11,010 nt of DNA from CAZAKZ01 sp964485695 (GCA_964485695.1 CAZAKZ010000168.1:1-11010); one strand, 5' to 3'. Positions 1-7,301 are shown, counted from the first letter of the stretch. Numbers and translations are program-made. Notes: generated from the letters alone by a model not told the origin.

Positions 1-119
1 CCTTTTCGTTCCGCCCCTTCATGAAATCCAATGTGTTTTTATGCAACTAAGGGGGATAGTCATTTCAAACCGCTTTTTTACCCTTTACGGATTCTGTCTG
101 CAAGGGTCGAGGACGTCGA

Positions 120-148
120 TCCGGAATACTCCCTGAATCAATTCCGGA
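120..148. repeat. Inverted repeat, 8-bp arms
   Basis: TCCGGAAT at 120-127 and its exact reverse complement ATTCCGGA at 141-148 are separated by 13 bases. It could form a hairpin in RNA or be a protein-binding dyad. No T-run follows, so it does not look like an intrinsic terminator. It lies 30 bp before a stronger inverted repeat. Confidence 0.5.
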
Positions 149-178
149 ACCATGCCTTGACACGGTCGCTCCGGGACC

Positions 179-217
179 GGTATCCGCCACCCGTCGCCCA
201 AGAAAATGGCGGATACC
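179..217. repeat. Perfect 11-bp inverted repeat (hairpin)
   Basis: GGTATCCGCCA at 179-189 pairs perfectly with TGGCGGATACC at 207-217 across a 17-base loop that ends in AAGAAAA. This is the strongest dyad in the window. It sits about 225 bp upstream of the predicted -10 element of the first gene and has no downstream T-tract. Candidates are a structured non-coding RNA, the decayed end of a small mobile element, or a factor-binding site. The sequence alone does not decide between them. Confidence 0.6.
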
Positions 218-417
218 AACGGGGTCGGTTCGCATCAAGTCTGGTTCTTGAGCGCATCTTTGAGCGGGCGGCGGTAGGTACAGCGCAGTCCTGGACATGG
301 GTCCCTCGTTGTGCACCACCTCCTGTCCCCTCCTGGCCGGATATTCGGAATCGCCCAATGCCCTGACCCTGGCAGCCGGTGGATAATCTGGTGCCCCCGT
401 TTTTCCCGGAAGGAGCG

Positions 418-447
418 TGGACATCGCAACAGGCCTCAATATATAAT
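418..447 (+). promoter_or_regulatory. Sigma70-type promoter of the metalloprotease gene
   Basis: The -35 box TGGACA (418-423) matches the TTGACA consensus at 5 of 6 positions. It is followed by an 18-base spacer and a perfect -10 box TATAAT (442-447). Transcription would start near 454 and leave a leader of about 50 bases with an SD-like GGAGG at 492-496. It probably also drives the next gene, which begins 41 bp after the first one stops. This is the best promoter match in the window. Confidence 0.6.
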
Positions 448-503
448 CACAGTGCGTGTCGATCCTGACGCTCGCGCTGGTATGAACGGTTGGAGGAAAT
501 CCC

Positions 504-2699
504 ATGCGGAGGATCGGACTCCCCTTCCTGCTCGCCGTCCTGGTCATTGGCCTCGGCACTGCCGCCCAGGAGAATGAGGCAGGATTCACTCTCGGCCTGA
601 AGAAGGTGCAGACCTCGGTGAGGAGCCGGAAGTGGAACCGGGCCCTCGACCAGCTGAAACGGTTGCTTGCGGCACACGAGAACCGGGACTACGTCCTCGC
701 CCGCCGCACTGAAATCGTCGACCTGCACAGACACTGCCTCTTCCGCTCCCGCAACAAGGAGCCGAAGCCCGACGATGTCGTCTCGGGAGACCTCCTCTCC
801 CACGATCTCTCCACAGGCAGGATCAAGATACGGTACGGCCCTTTGAGCATGGGTGACTTCAAGGGCGCCGTGGGCCTTCAGCTGCATACGGCCAAGTTCG
901 CGGGCCCCTACTCCGTCGAGATCCGCGGGAAGAAATACCCCGGTTGGCTGGGCATCAATCTACCGTTCAGGGCGTCCTCGCCTCCGTGCATCTGGGTGTG
1001 CATGGAAGGCGAAAACGGTTTCATCGTCAGTTACGGATTCGAACAGAAGGGGGACGGCAGGTACAGTGCATCCTGGATACCTGCCCGTATCGCCTCTGCC
1101 AAGAAAGGGGCAGTGGTGGCCGAGAAGGGAATGACGCTGGCGCGGTCCGGCAAGCCCTTCCGGCTGAAGGTGAAGGTGGGAAAGACCCTGATCAGTTCCT
1201 ACTACAACGGCAAGCCGCTCCTGAAGACGCGGAAGCCCGAGAAGCTGTTCGGCGGCTGGGGATTCGCCAACATCAAGAAGTTCGACGAGATTGTGATCCA
1301 GGGGAAGGCGGAACCGTCGTGGCTCCAGGGACGCATCGACGCCGCAGTGGAGAAGCAGCGCAAGGTTTTCAACAAATCCTATCGTCCGGAGATGGAGTTA
1401 CCGCCCTGGCTCTTGCGCCGGCCGGAACCGCCGGTGAAACCCATCACCAAGGAGGAAGCCCCGGAATATCCCGGCCCGGAGCCGGATTCCAGCGAGGAGC
1501 GAATCCTGGATCGGGCGTCTGCCCTGGTCAAAAAGCACGACTACCGGAAGTGTCTCGACTTCCTCGCAAGGCTCGATCCCGATTGCGTGGACGAGGCCCG
1601 GCTGGCTTTCCTCAAGGCTTCCTGCCACGTAGGACTGGGCAACCTCGAGCGGTCGCTGCCGCTCTGGTGCCGCGTCTGCGAGGAAGACCCGACCTTCATG
1701 CCGGCCCAGGCCAAGCGCATTCAGGTCACCTATCTCCTTGGCCGGCGAGACGAGGCGTTAAAATCACTGAAGACGCTGATCGAGGCGCACCCGACCGAGG
1801 GGGCGCTACACGCAGTGTACGTGCTCCTGCTGCTCAAGGAGGGACGCGCCAAGGAGGCAGGAACCGCTCTGGAGGCGGCTCTCGGACAAGCCGGCCCGAG
1901 CCCCACGCTGGAGAGGTTACGCAAACTGATCTTCAAGGCAACCAGGGGGCCCAACTGGGGGCGCGTCCACGAGCACAAGTCGGAACACTACCACGTTCTC
2001 TCGGACATCGACCGCCAGACCTGTCGTGAGGCCGCTCGTATTCTGGAAGACTCCTACCGCGCCTACAACGTGCACCTGAAGCGCTTGAAGGGGGATAGCC
2101 GCCGGTTCAAGGTGTATCTCTTTTCCGGCCAGGCCGGATTCCGTACTCACTGCCGGGACGCCATGGGTGGCGTGTCCATGCACACGGCCGGCCTTTACAG
2201 TCCGCTCCTGAAGCAGCTCCTGATCTGGAACCTGCCTGATCGCCGCATGATGATGCGCACGGTCCGACACGAGGGCTTTCACCAGTATGTCGACCGCATC
2301 ATGCGCGACCCACCGATCTGGTTCAACGAGGGCATGGCCGAGTACTACGAGACTGCCGATCACGTCAAGGGCACCTGGCAAATCGGCATGGTCCGCAAGG
2401 ACCACCTCAAGCTCCTGAAAAATTTGAAGGTCCTGATTCCCCTGGAGGACTTCATCCGCCTGCCGGCCCACAGTTTTTACAGGCGATCTGCGTTCGCCTA
2501 CGCCCAGGCGTGGGCGGTCGTCCACTTCATGCTCCATGGGCCGAAGACGTACCGGTCGGTGTTCTCCGGTCTATTCGAGGAGCTGCAGGGCGACGAACCG
2601 GGTCGAGTCGTGCTGAACCGCGTCCTCGACGCCATCGACCTGGAGGTCATGGAGACGGAGTTCCGTCTCTACCTGAAGAAGCTGGCCCGGTCGCAGTAA
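504..2699 (+). CDS. Exported TPR-containing zinc metalloprotease (peptidase MA-like/gluzincin)
   Basis: This 731-residue protein is predicted to be an exported zinc-dependent peptidase; the substrate is unknown. The start is supported by GGAGG at 492-496, seven bases before the ATG. Residues 1-21 form a signal peptide (arginines at 2-3, hydrophobic core, cleavage near TAA-Q). Residues about 105-268 are beta-rich and resemble a LamG/concanavalin-like fold, with the GKPFRLKVKV and GGWGF segments. Residues about 331-475 are helical and TPR-like. The C-terminal domain, about 485-725, carries the zinc motif HEGFH (H589, E590, H593). E609, in WFNEGMAEYYE, is the likely third ligand, as in peptidase MA-like and DUF1570-type proteins. 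It probably forms an operon with the next gene. The peptidase assignment rests on HExxH plus the downstream Glu motif and is fairly firm. The middle domain is inferred from sequence style only. Confidence 0.85.
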   Translation: MRRIGLPFLLAVLVIGLGTAAQENEAGFTLGLKKVQTSVRSRKWNRALDQLKRLLAAHENRDYVLARRTEIVDLHRHCLFRSRNKEPKPDDVVSGDLLSHDLSTGRIKIRYGPLSMGDFKGAVGLQLHTAKFAGPYSVEIRGKKYPGWLGINLPFRASSPPCIWVCMEGENGFIVSYGFEQKGDGRYSASWIPARIASAKKGAVVAEKGMTLARSGKPFRLKVKVGKTLISSYYNGKPLLKTRKPEKLFGGWGFANIKKFDEIVIQGKAEPSWLQGRIDAAVEKQRKVFNKSYRPEMELPPWLLRRPEPPVKPITKEEAPEYPGPEPDSSEERILDRASALVKKHDYRKCLDFLARLDPDCVDEARLAFLKASCHVGLGNLERSLPLWCRVCEEDPTFMPAQAKRIQVTYLLGRRDEALKSLKTLIEAHPTEGALHAVYVLLLLKEGRAKEAGTALEAALGQAGPSPTLERLRKLIFKATRGPNWGRVHEHKSEHYHVLSDIDRQTCREAARILEDSYRAYNVHLKRLKGDSRRFKVYLFSGQAGFRTHCRDAMGGVSMHTAGLYSPLLKQLLIWNLPDRRMMMRTVRHEGFHQYVDRIMRDPPIWFNEGMAEYYETADHVKGTWQIGMVRKDHLKLLKNLKVLIPLEDFIRLPAHSFYRRSAFAYAQAWAVVHFMLHGPKTYRSVFSGLFEELQGDEPGRVVLNRVLDAIDLEVMETEFRLYLKKLARSQ

Positions 2700-2740
2700 C
2701 GCGAGTCCTCAAGGCGCTCCGGATACCAGGGAGGGCGATC

Positions 2741-4303
2741 ATGGTTCTTCGCCTCGTGGCATTGATCCTGGCAGCCTGGCCGGCGGATTCGATGGGAGAT
2801 GAGATCCGGCGCGGCATCTACTACCGGAACAGGCACCTCAATTTCGAGATGTGGATACCGCGTGGATTCACCCGGTGCGAGAAGCCGTCCGAGCCTTTGA
2901 CGATAGCCGAGTTCTCGGGCGGCTCTCGGGGCGCTACCAGGATCTGCTTCTGTAATCAACGAATAAAGAATCAGCACGCTTTTACGTTTCGAATCGACTC
3001 CGTGGTGGAGAAACAACTCCACGGGGCGCGGCGGGAACCCGTAGATGGCTTCATGGCCAACGGTCGACCGGCCCCGGTCATCGTGGTGCACCTCCTGGAA
3101 CTTCCCTCATCCACTTTTGAATGCAACTTCATCTACTTCGGCCTCGATACTGGGAAGCACCTCGTATGGGCAAACATGCACGTCCCAGAGGGTCGGATCA
3201 AACCGGCTCTGGCCGAGCTCCGGTGGATGATGGGGACGTTTCGCTCCTACGGGCCCGCCGGCCTGGATTCCTACCTGTCCGGCCAGCAGATCCACGAAGG
3301 GACCGGCCTCACATACCGGCCACCCATGAACTTCGATGGGAAGTCCGGAAGCGCCGATCCCAACCTCGTCTTCTGGGGGACCCGGCCGGATAGAAGGGAC
3401 CTGATCGTCATTGCTGTAGCCGGGGCCGGGAGCCTGGAGGGAGTGCTCCGGGCTCAGGCCGGAACCGATGTGCCAGACCAGGAGCCCTGGGTCTTTCCGC
3501 ATCCGATCCGCTGGAAGGCCCTCGGGTCGTTTTTCGCGCCAAAAGGGAAGGGAGCCCGTTCCGGAAGGGCCCTCGCCGCGGTCCTGCTGGACGACGGCTC
3601 CGTCCTGACCGTCAGCGTGCGGGGGGATCGGGCCGCCCGCGAACGTCTGGTCCGGATAGCCGAGCTGGTCGTAATGAGTCTGGATGTAGTGGACATGGAA
3701 GCGATCCGGGAGCGGGTTGCTGGTGTTGTCCGGGCTCTCACTGACGCTTCCCGGCGCGGCGACCGGAGCGAGATTCTTAAGCAGCTTGACGTGCTCTCCG
3801 AGCACCTCTATCTGCGCGAGGCGCGAACGGCCATGGCCCGATCCATCTGGAAAATCAAGAGCAACAAGGCGCAGAAAAAGGCCATTCGCGCCCTCGCCCG
3901 GTCCGGACGCACGGACGTCAAGCCTTTCCTGTTCAATGCGCTGAAGCGACGGGACATCCAGAAGCGACTCGGCATTGTCTCCGCCCTCCTCGAGGCCTTG
4001 AGTCTGTTCGGCGACGTCGAGACGCTCACAATCCTCTCGAAATACGCGAGGCACGGACATCCCCACGTGGCCGCTGCCGCAATCCGTGGATTCGGTAACT
4101 TTTCGAGGTTCAAGAACCTGGCCCTGAGGAAACTCATCTCCGTCATGAAAAAGGAAGAACGCCAGGGGATGCGAAAGACCGACGACGCCCGGGAGCGATG
4201 GTCCGAGCTGAAGCCCGTCTATCGAGAGGCCCTGGAGAAGCTGACCGGTATTCCACTCAAGTCCTCCAAGGAGGCCATGAAATGGCTAAAGGGACGGAAG
4301 TGA
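2741..4303 (+). CDS. Exported HEAT-like repeat protein of unknown function
   Basis: I choose ATG 2741 (520 residues) over the longer frame that opens at 2510. GGAGG at 2730-2734 lies six bases upstream, the first residues MVLRLVALILAAWPADS look like a signal peptide, and the longer frame would overlap the preceding gene by 190 bp. Residues about 20-170 and 185-315 are two beta-rich modules I cannot assign. Residues about 320-510 are helical and resemble HEAT/armadillo-like repeats (for example around SGRTDVKPFLFNALKRRD and GHPHVAAAAIRGFG). The tail reads LTGIPLKSSKEAMKWLKGRK, a form I recognise from planctomycete HEAT proteins, where LTG is followed by a Trp-containing end. No catalytic motif is visible, so a scaffold or binding role is likely. 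The 41-bp gap behind the metalloprotease suggests co-transcription and perhaps a partner function. Confidence 0.75.
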   Translation: MVLRLVALILAAWPADSMGDEIRRGIYYRNRHLNFEMWIPRGFTRCEKPSEPLTIAEFSGGSRGATRICFCNQRIKNQHAFTFRIDSVVEKQLHGARREPVDGFMANGRPAPVIVVHLLELPSSTFECNFIYFGLDTGKHLVWANMHVPEGRIKPALAELRWMMGTFRSYGPAGLDSYLSGQQIHEGTGLTYRPPMNFDGKSGSADPNLVFWGTRPDRRDLIVIAVAGAGSLEGVLRAQAGTDVPDQEPWVFPHPIRWKALGSFFAPKGKGARSGRALAAVLLDDGSVLTVSVRGDRAARERLVRIAELVVMSLDVVDMEAIRERVAGVVRALTDASRRGDRSEILKQLDVLSEHLYLREARTAMARSIWKIKSNKAQKKAIRALARSGRTDVKPFLFNALKRRDIQKRLGIVSALLEALSLFGDVETLTILSKYARHGHPHVAAAAIRGFGNFSRFKNLALRKLISVMKKEERQGMRKTDDARERWSELKPVYREALEKLTGIPLKSSKEAMKWLKGRK

Positions 4304-4371
4304 GATGGTGACAGCGTAGCAGGCCAACCTCCAGGCCGTGAAGTTTTTTTGCCTCCCTATTGAACCTCTTT

Positions 4372-4391
4372 TGATACAATCATTCTTGTAT
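4372..4391 (+). promoter_or_regulatory. Extended -10 promoter overlapped by a dyad
   Basis: TG at 4372-4373, one base, then TACAAT at 4375-4380 makes an extended -10 element that differs from TATAAT at one position. No good -35 box is correctly spaced; TTGCCT at 4349-4354 would be 20 bases away. Overlapping it is a perfect 6-bp inverted repeat, ATACAA (4374-4379) and TTGTAT (4386-4391), with a 6-base spacer that covers the expected transcription start near 4387. This placement suits a repressor operator. A run of seven Ts at 4344-4350 lies upstream with only a weak stem before it, so a terminator for the preceding gene there is doubtful. Confidence 0.4.
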
Positions 4392-4460
4392 TCCGCTCAC
4401 GATCCGCCCATGAGCCCTGTGGAACTTTTTCCACCCGACTGAAAAGGATAAAATCCGACC

Positions 4461-5771
4461 ATGTCGACAAGACTCGATTATTTTGCAGTCATCGCAGTAG
4501 GCCTCGCCTTCTGGGTCATGTCCCCTGCCACCCCCGCCCAGCACCATACCGCGGGCTGGTCCGTCATCTCCAGCGCCTCGAGTGCCTCAACGGCTCCGGT
4601 CATCGGTCACATCGACCAGAGCGGCAAGATGACCACGGTCCTGGCCGGGAGCAAGATGCCGCAGAACGCCTACGCCCAGGGCGGTACCCTCGACATCGAC
4701 GACAAGACCTACGTGGTGGCACTCCTCTCCAAGACCATCAACGGCAGCCTGCTCCTGGTGGATCGGTCCGGTTTCATCCTGCAGACCGTCCAGGTCCTCA
4801 GCAAGAGCCCTACGAACGGCGGCGGCTACATCACGGACGTGATCCTCGACTCGGGCGGCGACTACATCGTGGTCAAGGGCGTGGGCGGGGGCGCCATTCC
4901 AGGGCTGCTCCGGGTGGACCGGAGTCACCACGGGATCACTACCCTCTACCAGGGGACGCCCCTGTTAGAAGCGAAGATGGTGACCACCGACATTAACACC
5001 GGGAACTTCCTGGTGGTGGACACTACCGGCCGCTGGGTCTACAGCATCGCCCCGGACGGATCCGCCATCATTTCGGTCGGCACTTTTTCCACCACGCTCT
5101 CGATCAACAACCAGATCACTCAGGACATCCATACCGGCGACGTGTTCGTGGGATCCTGGGCCACCCAGGGAGTACTTCTGTTCCGGATGAACTCGGGCGG
5201 CGTCGCCACCACCTTCCTCACCAGCGGCCTGAACGCCGTTTATGGCGTGCACGCAGACCGCTCCAGCGTGGCAAATCCGCGGCTAGCTCTGGGGGCGCTC
5301 GGCACCGCCCCGAGCGTCTGCTTCGTGGACTTGACCACCAAGGCCATCACCACGCTCCACACCGGCTCGGTTCTTTTCTACCAGGTGTTCCCCAACCGGG
5401 AGGTGGCCACCATCAAGCGCGGTCCGGGCAAATGGGAGATCGTGATGCACTTCCAGGGAGAAAGCGGAAACGCCTACGTGGCCGGCCTCTCCTTGTCCGG
5501 GGTCCGGCCGGGCGTGAGGCTTCCCGACCGCAGGCGGATCCATCTCAACGTGGATACCCTCACCGCGCTCAGCGTGAACGGGCTTCTCGGCCCTCTTTTC
5601 AGCGGCTATACTGGCGCTCTCAACGCCTTCGACCGCGGCTCCGCCGTCCTCGATGTATCCGGGCTTCCGGCGCTCAAAGGCACCCGGATCTGGGCTCAGG
5701 TCGTCACCTTGAACAAGTCCGCGCCGCTGGGGATCCAGACCATCGCGGACCCGGTGGTTCTCATCCTGTAG
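4461..5771 (+). CDS. Exported beta-propeller-like protein with planctomycete-type C-terminal domain
   Basis: This 436-residue exported protein has no recognisable enzymatic motif. The start is preceded by AGGA at 4445-4448, rather far (12 bases) from the ATG. Residues 1-26 are a signal peptide ending ATPA-Q. Residues about 30-338 contain recurring beta-strand units of the type found in NHL/Vgb-like or SMP-30-like propellers: ITDVILDSGGDYIVVKG, TTDINTGNFLVVDTTGRWVY, ITQDIHTGDVFVGSW and similar, each with a D-x-x-x-G-[DN] turn. Residues about 339-436 form a separate beta-sandwich-like domain with LNVDTLTALSV, FSGYTGALNAFDRGSAVLDV and IQTIADPVVLIL. I recognise this as a recurrent C-terminal domain in planctomycete secreted proteins; its function is not known to me. 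Lysine codons are mostly AAG, in line with high GC. It has its own promoter and stands alone. Confidence 0.75.
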   Translation: MSTRLDYFAVIAVGLAFWVMSPATPAQHHTAGWSVISSASSASTAPVIGHIDQSGKMTTVLAGSKMPQNAYAQGGTLDIDDKTYVVALLSKTINGSLLLVDRSGFILQTVQVLSKSPTNGGGYITDVILDSGGDYIVVKGVGGGAIPGLLRVDRSHHGITTLYQGTPLLEAKMVTTDINTGNFLVVDTTGRWVYSIAPDGSAIISVGTFSTTLSINNQITQDIHTGDVFVGSWATQGVLLFRMNSGGVATTFLTSGLNAVYGVHADRSSVANPRLALGALGTAPSVCFVDLTTKAITTLHTGSVLFYQVFPNREVATIKRGPGKWEIVMHFQGESGNAYVAGLSLSGVRPGVRLPDRRRIHLNVDTLTALSVNGLLGPLFSGYTGALNAFDRGSAVLDVSGLPALKGTRIWAQVVTLNKSAPLGIQTIADPVVLIL

Positions 5772-5815
5772 CTGGCCAGCCGGCGTCGCCCTTGTAACTA
5801 TTCCGTGCTGTAATG

Positions 5816-5832
5816 GCCCTGCGAGTTAGGGC
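5816..5832 (+). terminator. Possible weak terminator hairpin
   Basis: GCCCT (5816-5820) pairs with AGGGC (5828-5832) across a 7-base loop, 45 bp after the propeller stop codon. Only a short mixed T/C stretch follows, so if it ends transcription it is not a classic intrinsic terminator. Nothing else terminator-like is seen in 5772-6054. Confidence 0.2.
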
Positions 5833-6020
5833 GATTCCTTCCAGACCATAACCTCCTCTTCTCGGCAATGTCATAATACATCCTAGGAGATGAACTGTAG
5901 AGTTATCGGGGGACATCAATGGGGATTGGCGTGCTCGAAAGTTGTTCGTTCTGCCCGGCGGCTGGCCGCAAAATGAAACACAGGCTAAAAGCAGACCTCT
6001 CCCAACCCGGATAGATTCGC

Positions 6021-6048
6021 TTGAAAGACACGCCTAATCAAAGAGAAT
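6021..6048 (+). promoter_or_regulatory. Possible promoter giving a leaderless protease mRNA
   Basis: TTGAAA (6021-6026, 5 of 6 to TTGACA), a 16-base spacer and GAGAAT (6043-6048, 4 of 6 to TATAAT) lie immediately before the protease gene. Transcription would start close to the ATG at 6055, giving a leaderless or nearly leaderless mRNA. That would fit the absence of a convincing Shine-Dalgarno sequence. The -10 box is weak, so the call is tentative. Confidence 0.25.
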
Positions 6049-6054
6049 AGCTGT

Positions 6055-7164
6055 ATGAAACGACTGTGCATATCCCTCGCAATCTGCTGCCTGGCCGCGG
6101 GTTGCCAGACCGAATACAACCGCCAGTTGCACCGCGAGCACTCGCAGGAACTTCTCAAGGACGTCGGCTGGGAAAAGACAAAAGCGCTTTTCGAAGACCT
6201 CGTAAAATGCACCGTCACTATCAAGCCGGTCGGTTTCGGCATGGACTTACTGGCCGGACGGGGGACCGGTGTCATTATCTCGAAAGACGGCTATATACTG
6301 ACCTGCGCGCACGTGGTCAAGTCGGTGTGCGGCCTTCCCGAGACCGTAGCCGGAAAAAACCGGGCCGCATTGGCTTCCGGTAGAGAACTTAAGGTCGTAT
6401 TCTCAAACGGGCATTACGCGAATGCTTCGCTGGTTGCGTTCAACTGCAAGTTCGACCTCGCCCTTTTGAAAACCCCGGTCGACCGATTCCAGCTTTCCGT
6501 GGAACTGGAATCCGGCCTCAGGATAATGCCCGGTGACGTGCTGGTGGCTACAGTCAGAGAGGGCGAAAACGAGTCGGTTGAGCGCCTCATAACGGCTGGC
6601 AAGGTGATAGTCCCCTATTCAGCCCTGCCGGTGCCGAAGATGGAGAGCAGGTACTCAAGCGGCCTGCTGTTCCGCACCTTCGGCTACGCCGGGATGAGCG
6701 GCGCGCCCCTTTTTACCCGCGACGGTCGCTTCGCAGGCATCCTCAAAAAAGGCACTCCCGGCGTATACGGTGACGGGACTTCTTTCATGGCCGCTACGGC
6801 GGCGGACGATATTCGGCGCCTCCTACCTGATATGAAGAAAGGAGTTTCGGACGGATCGTATTTTACGGACGAGGAGTTTCTCGCGGAGCGGGAAAGACAG
6901 AACACGCTCCAGAAACGCCTCGCTGAGGATACCAATCCCGGTTTCGAAAAGAACAAGGAATACGTAACGGCAGTCGGCGTTGTCAAGGGCCAGCTTGCCC
7001 CGGCTCTCGAAGCCCTCAAAGTGGGTAAGGCCGACACGTTCTTCGAAGGTATGGTGAGGGTCTGCCTCCTTGATATCTATACGGCCCGCTACATGTACGA
7101 CGAGAATAAATGCGCCGAGATCAAGGCGTTCTTCGATAGGGATAATAAGCCGCTTACAAGATAA
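6055..7164 (+). CDS. Trypsin-like serine protease lipoprotein
   Basis: This 369-residue protein is predicted to be a lipid-anchored chymotrypsin-fold (S1/Deg-like) serine protease. The N-terminus MKRLCISLAICCLAAGC ends in a lipobox with the lipidated cysteine at C17. The triad can be placed: H86 in TCAHVV, D134 in KFDLALLK, and S215 in GMSGAPLF, a variant of the usual GNSGGP. GTGVIISKDGYILTCAHVV is typical of the family. The protease domain covers about residues 50-275. No PDZ domain follows; residues about 275-369 are charged and helical with no domain I recognise. No clear Shine-Dalgarno precedes the ATG. Base use differs from its neighbours: about 12 AAA against 16 AAG lysine codons and several rare ATA isoleucine codons, while adjacent genes use AAG almost throughout. 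This suggests transfer from another lineage or a different age in the genome. Whether it is catalytically active is inferred from the intact triad. Confidence 0.85.
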   Translation: MKRLCISLAICCLAAGCQTEYNRQLHREHSQELLKDVGWEKTKALFEDLVKCTVTIKPVGFGMDLLAGRGTGVIISKDGYILTCAHVVKSVCGLPETVAGKNRAALASGRELKVVFSNGHYANASLVAFNCKFDLALLKTPVDRFQLSVELESGLRIMPGDVLVATVREGENESVERLITAGKVIVPYSALPVPKMESRYSSGLLFRTFGYAGMSGAPLFTRDGRFAGILKKGTPGVYGDGTSFMAATAADDIRRLLPDMKKGVSDGSYFTDEEFLAERERQNTLQKRLAEDTNPGFEKNKEYVTAVGVVKGQLAPALEALKVGKADTFFEGMVRVCLLDIYTARYMYDENKCAEIKAFFDRDNKPLTR

Positions 7165-7270
7165 CGCCTGTCCCTCCCGAAAACTTGATGGATCAGTTCA
7201 GCAATTCAACCTGTTTTTCGAAGTGCGTACCCGAGCAAAAAAAAACTGATATTCGGCAGCTACTTCTACT

Positions 7271-7301
7271 TTATCCCTGTTTCCTCATGTTCCTGTATAA
7301 T
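7271..7301 (+). promoter_or_regulatory. Candidate promoter of the FG-GAP protein gene
   Basis: A perfect TATAAT stands at 7296-7301, about 50 bases before the ATG. The best upstream box is TTATCC (7271-7276), only 3 of 6 to consensus and 19 bases away, so the -35 is weak. A run of nine As at 7237-7245 may act as an upstream A-rich element. The rest of the 190-bp spacer shows no terminator for the preceding gene. Confidence 0.4.

Larger units (their letters stand above)
1..503. other. Leading non-coding region
   Basis: I see no credible protein gene in these 503 bases. Open frames exist on both strands, but none shows a recognisable domain, a signal peptide or a good ribosome binding site, and the longest one runs antisense into the start of the metalloprotease gene. 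What can be supported is two perfect inverted repeats (120-148 and 179-217), a smaller TCAAG/CTTGA hairpin at 235-251, and a promoter at 418-447. Bases 1-24 could be the tail of an upstream frame ending in TGA at 22-24, but this cannot be judged from the window. Confidence 0.6.

Noticed and set aside
31..366. Plus-strand frame of 111 codons at the left end
   Set aside because: No ribosome binding site or recognisable motif, and it runs through the two inverted repeats.
65..589. Minus-strand frame of 174 codons at the left end
   Set aside because: It overlaps the promoter, leader and signal peptide of the metalloprotease gene, has no domain or signal, and its proline/arginine-rich translation is typical of a chance frame in GC-rich DNA.
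944..2029. Plus-strand frame of 361 codons inside the metalloprotease gene
   Set aside because: It is in another frame of a gene with a clear signal peptide and zinc motif; the translation is Arg/Gly/Pro-rich and low in hydrophobic residues, as in GC-rich shadows.
2510..2740. Longer start for the HEAT-like protein
   Set aside because: It would overlap the metalloprotease gene by 190 bp and bury the signal peptide; ATG 2741 has a well-placed GGAGG.
3107..4066. Minus-strand frame of 319 codons opposite the HEAT-like gene
   Set aside because: Antisense to a supported gene, with no domain and no ribosome binding site.
4322..4350. Terminator before the propeller gene (GGCC repeats followed by seven Ts)
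   Set aside because: The GGCC/GGCC stem is only four base pairs and lies six bases from the T-run, too weak to call.
5890..5976. Small 28-codon frame preceded by AGGAG
   Set aside because: The AGGAG touches the ATG with no spacing, too close for normal initiation, and the peptide has no recognisable features.
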